Source of the DNA: an uncultured Oscillospiraceae bacterium
GTDB lineage: Bacteria > Bacillota > Clostridia > Oscillospirales > Oscillospiraceae
Length of the DNA: 23,692 nt
Assembly (NCBI GenBank): GCA_910577415.1
Contig: CAJTLK010000004.1
Span: forward strand, 1-23,692
Reading direction: 5' to 3'
This document shows, piece after piece, positions 12,401 to 21,400 of the stretch (positions are counted from its first letter, which is position 1; each line of letters starts with the position of its first letter). Below the pieces are notes generated by a model that was given only the letters and a program-made list of their open reading frames with translations, did not search any database and had not been told where the DNA came from. The translations under genes were made by a program, and so were the position numbers.

Positions 12401-15400
12401 CGGCTGCACGGTGGCGCCGGTCTCAGGGACCAGGATCACACGTAGCATCGCCGTCGCGCCCGTGGGGACGTGACGGATCATCAAATAGGTCTCGCCCAAC
12501 TTGATATCCGCGCTGTTCGAGCTACTATAATTGGGAGAGCGGAATCCCCGTAGGATCCCTGTCATCATGCTGCTGTCGGCCTCAAGCATGGTCTCATCCA
12601 GAGAATAGACCTCAAAATCCGCCGAATTGAAGCTGGCGCTGGTAAAGTCCAACAGATTCAAGCCGAATACGTTTTTCACATTCAGCTTACTCAGATCGAT
12701 AACAATGTGCTGGCTCTTGGCCTTTACCTTCTGCTCCAGCCCCAGGTTATAGCTGCCGGGAGCATAGACATAGGACCCCACATTGTTTACAAAGCCCCAG
12801 GCTTCCACCGTGGTGTAGGTGCGCTCACCCACCTGCACGGGGATCAGCCGGTCTTTTTGTGTATAGTCGCCGATCTGGCCGTAGCGGTTCTCGCCGGCGG
12901 CATAGACATAGCCGGTGTCGCGGCTGACCAGCATGTGGTTGCCACCCACCGCAAATACATCTACGGCCTGCATATAATCGTCGCTATTGTGGTTCAGAGT
13001 GTTGTCATGGTGTACCGCCGCCCCGGCCACATTGGACGCGCTGGCGCCCACCACGCCCAGACGGTCGGTGGTGTTATCGCCATAAGCCAGCAGTCGGCGG
13101 TCTCCCAGGATCTCTGTGAGCGCCAGGGTGCCGCGATAGCCCGCCGAGATCTGGCGGACGTTGCCGGTAGCCGTATCCGTGCCCGCTCTCATCCGTACCG
13201 GGCGGGAGAACGTTTTCAGTGCGGCATGATTCACATTTGCAGGAGCGATCTGATCAAAGCTGTTGTCGCCCCAGCCGTACATAACGCCGGTACCGGGGGC
13301 GTTGGTGGTGTCAAAGCGTAGGGCGACGCCGTGACTGCCGTCGTTGGGCTTGTCGCCCACCTTACCGCCGGTGGCCACATCAATGATCTGATCCAAATAC
13401 TTAACGCCGGTCTCCAGGTCAATATCGCTCACCACGCGGGCGGGTGTGACACGAATATCCCCATTCAGATCCGCGCCCACCTGGCGATGGCTGTTGTCGC
13501 CCCAGCCATAGATGGAGCCGTTGTTGCGTACCGCGAAGGAGTTGTCTCCTCCGGCGGCGATCCGAATGACGCTGTTGATCTCAGCGCTGGAACTGGGGCT
13601 GGCGCCCTTTGCTACAGGCCGGGCAAGGGTCACAAAGGTATTGCTGAGGTCGACCTTTGTAGTGGTAAGCTCCTCCCCCTCCAGTTCTTTGAGCGTCTCG
13701 CTCACATCCTGGTTGATACCCAACTGGCCCTTGCGGTTATCGCCCCAGGCAAACAGGAAACCGCCCTTGGTCATAGCCAGGGCATGGTTGGCGCCCGCGG
13801 CAATATCCACCACGGGATCAAGCTCCGCCTGATACCCGGCAGTGTAATCCCGGCCTACCGTATGCGTACCCAGGATCATATTGTTGTCGCTCTGGTCCTT
13901 CTGATCCATTTGGACCAGCTCCCAAGTGGGCATATAAGCCTTATATCCCACTGTCACCCAGATATATTTACCGTCCTCATCAAAGGTGGGGCCCTCCACC
14001 TGCTCCTGGATCTCGATATAGCGCTTGCCGCGGCCAAGCTGCCCAAACTCGGAGGCGCCGGTGGACCACACCCGGCCAAAGTTATCCAAAGCTAAGGAGA
14101 AGTGATCGCCCGCCGCCACAGCAGTAAAGTATACATCCTTCACAGCGGTCCCGTCAGGCGCATAGGTCAGACCGCTAAGCACTTCCATGGGCGTAGTGAT
14201 ATAGGGCATACCATAGGATACCAGGTTGCCCTGCTCATCATAGACGTCCTCCGGGTCAATGCCCAGCTGGCCCTTGCTGTTGTCGCCCCAAACATAAACT
14301 CTGCCGCTGGCGGTCAGGGCAATAGAGTGATCCACGCCGGCGGCCAGCATGGGCGCCGCGCCATCACATTCATCATCAGAGGGCTGCCCCTTCTGATTGT
14401 ATTGGTGCTGTACCCGCACCGGGATGGAGACGAAGTTGCTCTCCGTCACGGTCCCATTGGGCTTGGAGCTGATGACTATAGATGTCGTCCCCAGCTTCCC
14501 GCGGTTGATCGGAGTAGGCTCAAAGGTAACAACACCGCCCGTGGCGCTCTTCTCGGTCAGGATGGCGGGATCGGAAGGCTGAATGGTGATATCACTGGGA
14601 TCGAGCTTGGTCATGCTACCGTCGGTCAGCAGGTTAAAGCCCGTCATGTAATGATAGTAGATATTACTGATGTCGAAGTAAAGCTCTTCATCCGTGTGCA
14701 TCGTCACCAGGGCGGGGTTCTTATTGCCCATAGGCTCATCCTGGTCAAATTGCTTGATGAGCTTACCCGTGCTGTCCTTAATGCCATAGTCCTTGGCCAC
14801 CAGTACCTTGGACTCCTGGTCGCCGCTGAGTACCGCTCCCCGGCGGTCTGTGGTGGAGCTATCGCCCAACTGGCCCATGGCGTTGCCGCCCCAAGCCCAC
14901 ACATAGCCGTCGTGCCGCAGGGCAGTGGCATGGCTGCCGCCCAGGGAGATGGCCCTGGCATTGGTAAAGTCAGCGCCGGAGATATTCGTACTGGTTCCTC
15001 TGGCCACATACTTGGGCTGGCCGCTCCAGGCAGTGATGGTATCGCCGCTCTCATCCCAGCCCAGCTGACCATTGAGGTTAGAACCCCAGGTATAGATCTT
15101 ATCCTCCGAGGTGATAGCCGCGGAGGTGTTTCCTCCGGCCACGACCTCCACCGCAGTATTCGGCGTGATGATCGGCGTGGTCTGCGGCGCGGTGTCCGGC
15201 GCCTCAGGCTTCTCACCCTTAACGTTATAAGTAGTGGTGATGCCGGTATTGCCCATCTGTCCATAGCGGGTATCGCCCCAGCTGTAGACCTGACCGCCGG
15301 CGCCGTTGCCGCTGACCACCACCATGGAGTGGTTCTCGCCGGCGGCAATGCGCATCACGTTGTTCAGCAGCTCGCTGCGCTTCTCGCTGCCACCCTGATA

Positions 15401-18400
15401 TCCGGCGTTTATACTGTGCTGGCCGGCGCGTACCTGGACCGCTACGCGGTAGTTGCTCAAATTGCCCATGCCCAGCTGGCCATAGGTGTTATCGCCCCAG
15501 GCAAACAACGCGCCGTCAGAGCGCAGGGCCAGAGCGTGATTACCACCCGCCGTGATGGAGACGATATGCTCCAAATAGCCCTGGCGGGAGACGTCATCGC
15601 CCTGGATCACCTGGTTCACTGTGAACTGATCGATATTGCTTATATAGACAGGCTTCGGCGGGACCTCTGTATTCGCGGGCAGATCACCGTTGGCAATACC
15701 GTTGACCACCCTATTATACTCCGCCAGATCCTCCTCGTACTGTCTATGAGTGTAGACAGTTACAGTGGGGACGTTGATCCCCTCGGTCAGGTCCTTAAAG
15801 GTGTACAGCCGCTCAGGGGAGCTGAGCAGATCCTTTATGGCGCTGGCGTTGGCAGCGTCGCTGTATGTATTCTGGAATACGCCGCCGGTATACCCAATGC
15901 CCAGCTGGCCCAGATCGTTCTGGCCGAAAGAATACACCATTCCATCGTTCGTCAGCAACAGACTAAAGCCGTTGCCAGCAGCCAGCTGGACCACATAGCG
16001 GTCCTTGGCCTGCAGACTGCTGGTATCCACCTGGACGGCCAAATTGGAAAAGCCGCCAATGCCCATGGCAGAATTGCCCAACTGCCCATATTCGTTGGAT
16101 CCCCAGGCCCAGACCGTGCCGTCGTTTTGCAGCGCCAGGGCATGCTCACCGCCGGCAGCAATGGCGATCACGTTTTCTATCGGCGCACCGCCAGTTATAT
16201 GGACCGTGGTCGGCGCGTCATGATAGGCATAGCCGATCTTACCGTCGCCCACCTGGCCCTTCTCGTTGGAACCCCAGGCCCAGACTGTGCCGTCAGACTT
16301 CAGGGCAACGGAGAAATCGCCGCCGGCGGCCAACTGAGGATTGGCAACCGTAGGACCGCTCATGTCCTCCATCATATCCCGGACCCGCACTACAAAGAGG
16401 AAGGATAGCTTGTTGGGGCTGAGATATTCTGGTGTGGACTCGGTATTATTGTACACCCGGATCGTAGCCTCGCCGGGCGCCACAGCCTTCAGCGTTGTGC
16501 CCGCAACATTGACAATGGCCGCGTCAGAAGTGTAGAGCACAAAGTTACTGCTGTCATAGGTGCGGTCTCCCTGGACAAGTTTCTTCAGGCGATAATTGCT
16601 GTAATAGCGCTCAGTCATCTTGGTAAGGTTCATCTCATCACCGGGACGCAGCACTACTAAATTGTCCAGCGTGATCGGGCCACCACTTTCGACTGCATAG
16701 ACCGGCGCCTCAGTGGTGGTAGTGGCGTAAGCAGTGGGCATGCCGGCAGAAGCGGCGGCAGCCGGAGCGGCAGCCATCATGGCAACAGCCGGCGCTTGTT
16801 CAGCGCTGGCGCCGCTAAGCTTGACAGCTGTTCCGCCGGCGCCGTTACACGTAGCTTCCACGGAAGTACCGGCCTTCACCTGCTCGATAGTGTAAGTCGG
16901 ATCGAGGCCGGGGGCCTGACCCTTCCATTCCACGCTGGTCACGCCTGTCATATTCAGGGTCAGGACCACTTTGCTCCCAAGGGGGGCCACAAGGGTACCC
17001 TGTGACATGTTCATCCCACTCATGTTATAAGGAATTCCGTTAATGGTGGCGCCGGACAACACACCGTTATTGATCAAGTACTCTACATTATAGAAATTCA
17101 CAGTGCCGACAGGTGTAGTCGTTGCGCCGTCCTTTACATCAACGGCGCCCTGCGCGGCCTCGACCCCAATGCTTCCATTCCACATGTCAAGTAGCGTCCA
17201 ACTACCTACGGGCAGCGGCGCACTGATAACGCCGTTCGTCGCCGTATGCGGGTAGGCGCCGCCTACGGTGACGCCGTCCATCTTCAAAGCGAAGCTGCGG
17301 CTGCCGGTGTCCGTCCAAGGCGACCCTCCACCGTTGCCAATACGCATAAGATCGATCTTACTGTCGTAATACTTGATCGTTACAGTGTTGGCTCCGTTGG
17401 CAGTGACCGTCAAGTCGCCCACCTTTACGCCCCTGTCCAGCACGCTATAAATTCCGGCAACCACATCATTCTGAGTAAATTCCGCGGTGCCAACAGGATC
17501 GTTGGTCATGGGATATGTGTTGCCTTTGCTGTCTATCAGCTCCAGTATTACGCCATCTTTATCCGCGGAATTCCAAGGCACGCCCACCATGGGGGCGCCA
17601 TCCGCGGCCTGATACCGCTCCAGCTTGACGGTAGCCTTATACTCTGTATCATAGCTCAGCACACCGCCGCCCACGCTGGCGATCCATGCCTCACGGTTGC
17701 CAACAGGCGTCAGGTCCGCCCGGTTATCAATGGAGAATTCGCCCAACTGGCCCCGGTCATTCTTCCCCCAGGCAAAGACATTATTATTTCTGTCCAGCGC
17801 CACGGTGAAGTCATTGCCGGCGTCGGCCTTCGTCAAGAACTTGCCGTTGGCATCGGTCACAATGGCGTCCTTCCAGCTCTTCTCAACGCCATTACCGAAG
17901 GAGTAGACGGTGGTGCTGACAAGCTCTTCACCTTTCGTATCATAGCTACCGCGGATCACGATGGTATGGTTTTTGCCCGCGCTGACGCTGATGGCGTTGC
18001 TGATCACCTTGCCGCCATCCTCCATGTCGGTACCGTAGGCTACATTTGTAGCCGCAGTATTAGTAATGGGTCCCAGCTGCTTGGCGGAGTTGTCGCCAAA
18101 GACACGCACAGCCTGGCCTTCATTATTATTATATAGGACTACCGTGTGGTAGTAACCGGCAGAGACGTCGATAACGTTGCTTAGAGGCGCATCAGCTATA
18201 AGTCTGACCGGCGCGGCCACATTGCTGTAGTCATTACCGTTTTTCGAGCCCAGCTGTTGCCTGGTGTTGTCGCCCCAGGCGATCAGGCTGTAGGGGGCCT
18301 TAAAGGTCTTTAGGTCAGTCTCCTCACACATGGCAAGGGAATGCCAGGCGCCGGCAAAGACACGGGTCGCGGTGGTCACAGGGTTCTCTCCATTTCTGAC

Positions 18401-21400
18401 CTGGTCTGGATAAGGACGCCGTCTGTCGATGGTATCTGCATCCATTATCTCGCCGCCCAGCTGGTAGCGCTGATTGTCGCCCCAGGAGTAGATGTAGCCG
18501 TCTGCCCCCTCCGCGCCGGCTACGGCCAAAGAGTGCAACATACCGGCGGCAATACTGGAAGCTCCATGGAAGTTGGCGCCACCCCCAGATTCGTTGCCCC
18601 TGCTCACATATTCAGGGGCGCACCTGTCGTTGTAGTCGCCGGACCCCATGCCCAGCTGGCCGCGGTCATTTCTGCCCCAGGCATAGATATTACCGTCGCC
18701 GCTCCGGGCCAACGCGTGATAACCGCCCGCCGCGATCTCCGCTATCAGGTTAAGCTTCTTGGTGCCTCCCACATCCACGACCTGGACGGGATATGTAGTC
18801 AGCGGCACCTGGGCGCCAGTCTTGCCGATACCCAACTGGCCATAGGTGTTGTCGCCCCAAGCCCACACGGTACCGTCGGTCTTCAGCGCCAGGGTAAAGC
18901 CCTCGCCTACCTTAACAGCGGCCTCGGTAAAGGCGTCGGCGTCCTTCACTGTGATCTTGAAGCCGCCGGAATAGACCGTCTCATTCGGCGTGCCTGTGCC
19001 GGTCCAGTCCTCCGTCACCGTGATCTTGCTGGTGCCCACGCCTGTCGGCTCCAGTTTAGCGTCCTTATTGTCCGTCTGAACGAACTCGTCACCCGCCTGA
19101 AGGAAGGTCTGATCGATCGGATCTTTCGCAGGATCGGTGGTGTATTGATACTCCGGGCGTGCAGTATAGGGAATATTCCGGTCCCGCTCAAAAACGTTGA
19201 AGCCTACATTATAATATCTGAAGATACCTTCCTTATATACTACGACATACTGCATGTCGGTAATGGTCAGGTCGTCCGGCAGCTGAGTTTCCACCAACGC
19301 CAAAGCGTCGCTTGGAGCCTGCTCATTATATACACCAAGTTGCTGGGCATAGCGTCCGGTCAGGGTATAGGTGATATTCCCCTCACCGTCGTCCTCGCCG
19401 GTATATACAAACACCCGGTTCAGCTTCAGCTCCTCCTTAACGTCGTCGCCCGTGCGGATCACGTCGCCGACGCTCTGGCCCTTGGTCTTGCCATTGTCGC
19501 CCAACTGGCCCTTGGCGTTGTTGCCCATGGCGAACACCTTGCCGTCATCCATAATGATCACGGCAAAGTCGCCGCCGGCGGAGAAGCTATGGGCCTTGGC
19601 AGCGCCATTATAATCCAGATACCCATCACTGGGGAGATCATCTTTATCCGCGTCCGGGTCCAGCCGAACCAGTTGCGGCTGGACCTGATACTGGATCTGT
19701 CCATAACCGGCGCCCATGTTCTTGGTCCCGACGCCCTGCTGGCCTCTCTCGTTGGAACCCCAGGTAAACAACGCGCCTTCGTCAGTCCCCGCCATGCTGA
19801 ATTGATAACCGGCGGAAATGTTGACCACACGTCCCTGCGCATCGTTTTTAGTGCCGCCCACCGTTGCTCCATTATAGGTGGGAGCGAATACGACCTTCAT
19901 GGGTCTGCTGTAAAGCACATCCTTGGTGCCGTTGCCGATCTCACCATAGCCGTTGAGTCCCCAGCCCCAGACGGTGGTCGGCGCAGTATCAGCCGGTGTG
20001 GTCTTGCGCACGCTCAGCGCCATGGAGTGACCGTAGGAATTCGTCCCCGCCTTGCCCTCGGCGCCGCTGGAGGAAACCTGAACGACGATCTCGCTGTTGT
20101 CAAAGCTCATAGACTGCGCCCGGCACACAGGCGCCTGGCTGGTCCCATTTTGTCCCAACTGGCCCTGGCGGTTGTCGCCCCAGGTGTAGACCCTTCCCTC
20201 CCAAGTCAGCGCGGTGACAAAGTCGGCGGCCAGGCTCACCGAAATGACCTTTGTCAGTGCGTCTCCATTATAATGGCCAAATCCATCCAGCATTTGGACC
20301 AGTACAGGGGAGGTATAGATCTCCGCGCTCGGGGGATTGGCGGCGGGATCGGCGCCCCACTCGCCCTGACCGCATTGACCAAAGGTGTTGTCGCCCCAGG
20401 CGTACACGCGGCCATCGGCGGTAATGGCCATGGAGACGTTGCCCCCCGCGGCGATGGATACGATGTTACACAGATTTCCTTCACTGTCCGCATCAAGGGC
20501 TTGCAGGGTCATATCAGTCGGCCCTTTCACCTTCACAGGGAAGAACCCGGCAGACTCATTTCTGTTGCCCTGGCCCAACTGCCCCTTGCTGTTAAGGCCC
20601 CAGGCCCAGACATTGCCGTCCTCGGTCAACGCCAGCGAGTGCTGCGCGCCGGTAGCCACCTGGACGATATTCTCCAGCTTGGTTTGGGACCCGTCGGCAT
20701 TTTTTATATTGATGACCATGGGCCGCTCGATATCGGTGGTGCTGCTGCTGGTGTAGTTTTGGGTCAGCTGCTTAGCCTCGTTAAAGCCCCAGCCCTGGAC
20801 CGTACCGTCGGCCATCAGCGCCAGGGTGTGGCCGTCACCGGCGGAGACCATGGGCACGGCTTTCTTCGGCTCGCCGTTGCTGTCCAAATAAACGCCCCGG
20901 ACCTCCAGCTGGATAACAGCCGTCGAGGGGCTGCCACTGCTTCTCCAGGCATAAATTTGCGTCCGGCCCTCCATCCCGTCCGGATCCACCGTCACGGTCA
21001 CTTTGCCTCCGCTATTCACCGCTCTGGCGATCCGATCATCCAGGACGGCCACGTTTATACTGTTTATACCATTAGCACTAGTAATGCCAAAGATAGCCTT
21101 AATGCGCTCAGTGATGTCCTGTGTCACCGGTGCCGTCCCCTTCACCATACGCACAAACCCAGGCATAGCCCTGGCTTCGCTTTGGGCGCTGCTGGTATTT
21201 CCATTGAGCACCTTGGGAAAATCTCCCGTGTTGACCGGCGAGAAAGTCGGCACGCTCCCGGCATAGGTAGAGATGCCGGAAGTCGCTATGGCGTTGACTG
21301 CCTGTTCTGCACCCATCTGCGGTTCGTCAAAAGCTGCCGCGCCATTAGTGGCGACGTCCATCGTCACTTCATCGGCAGAAGGCATGTTCACATCTGTCAT

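Noticed and set aside
92..12445. Plus-strand open frame of over 4,000 codons, with similar ones at 12707-13321, 13331-14095, 14102-16408, 17246-18136 and 18341-22714
   Set aside because: All are in the frame codon-aligned with the minus-strand gene. Their repeats are mirror images of RCC1 blade motifs, no ribosome-binding sites or domains were recognised, and the sense strand has a signal peptide and clear protein family motifs.
490..20857. The regularly recurring ggccca/gcccagctggcc boxes considered as a CRISPR array or other DNA-level repeat
   Set aside because: Spacing is irregular (about 170-430 bp), the boxes are always in frame and encode G-Q-L-G and W-G of RCC1 blades, and third positions vary. 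They are protein repeats.
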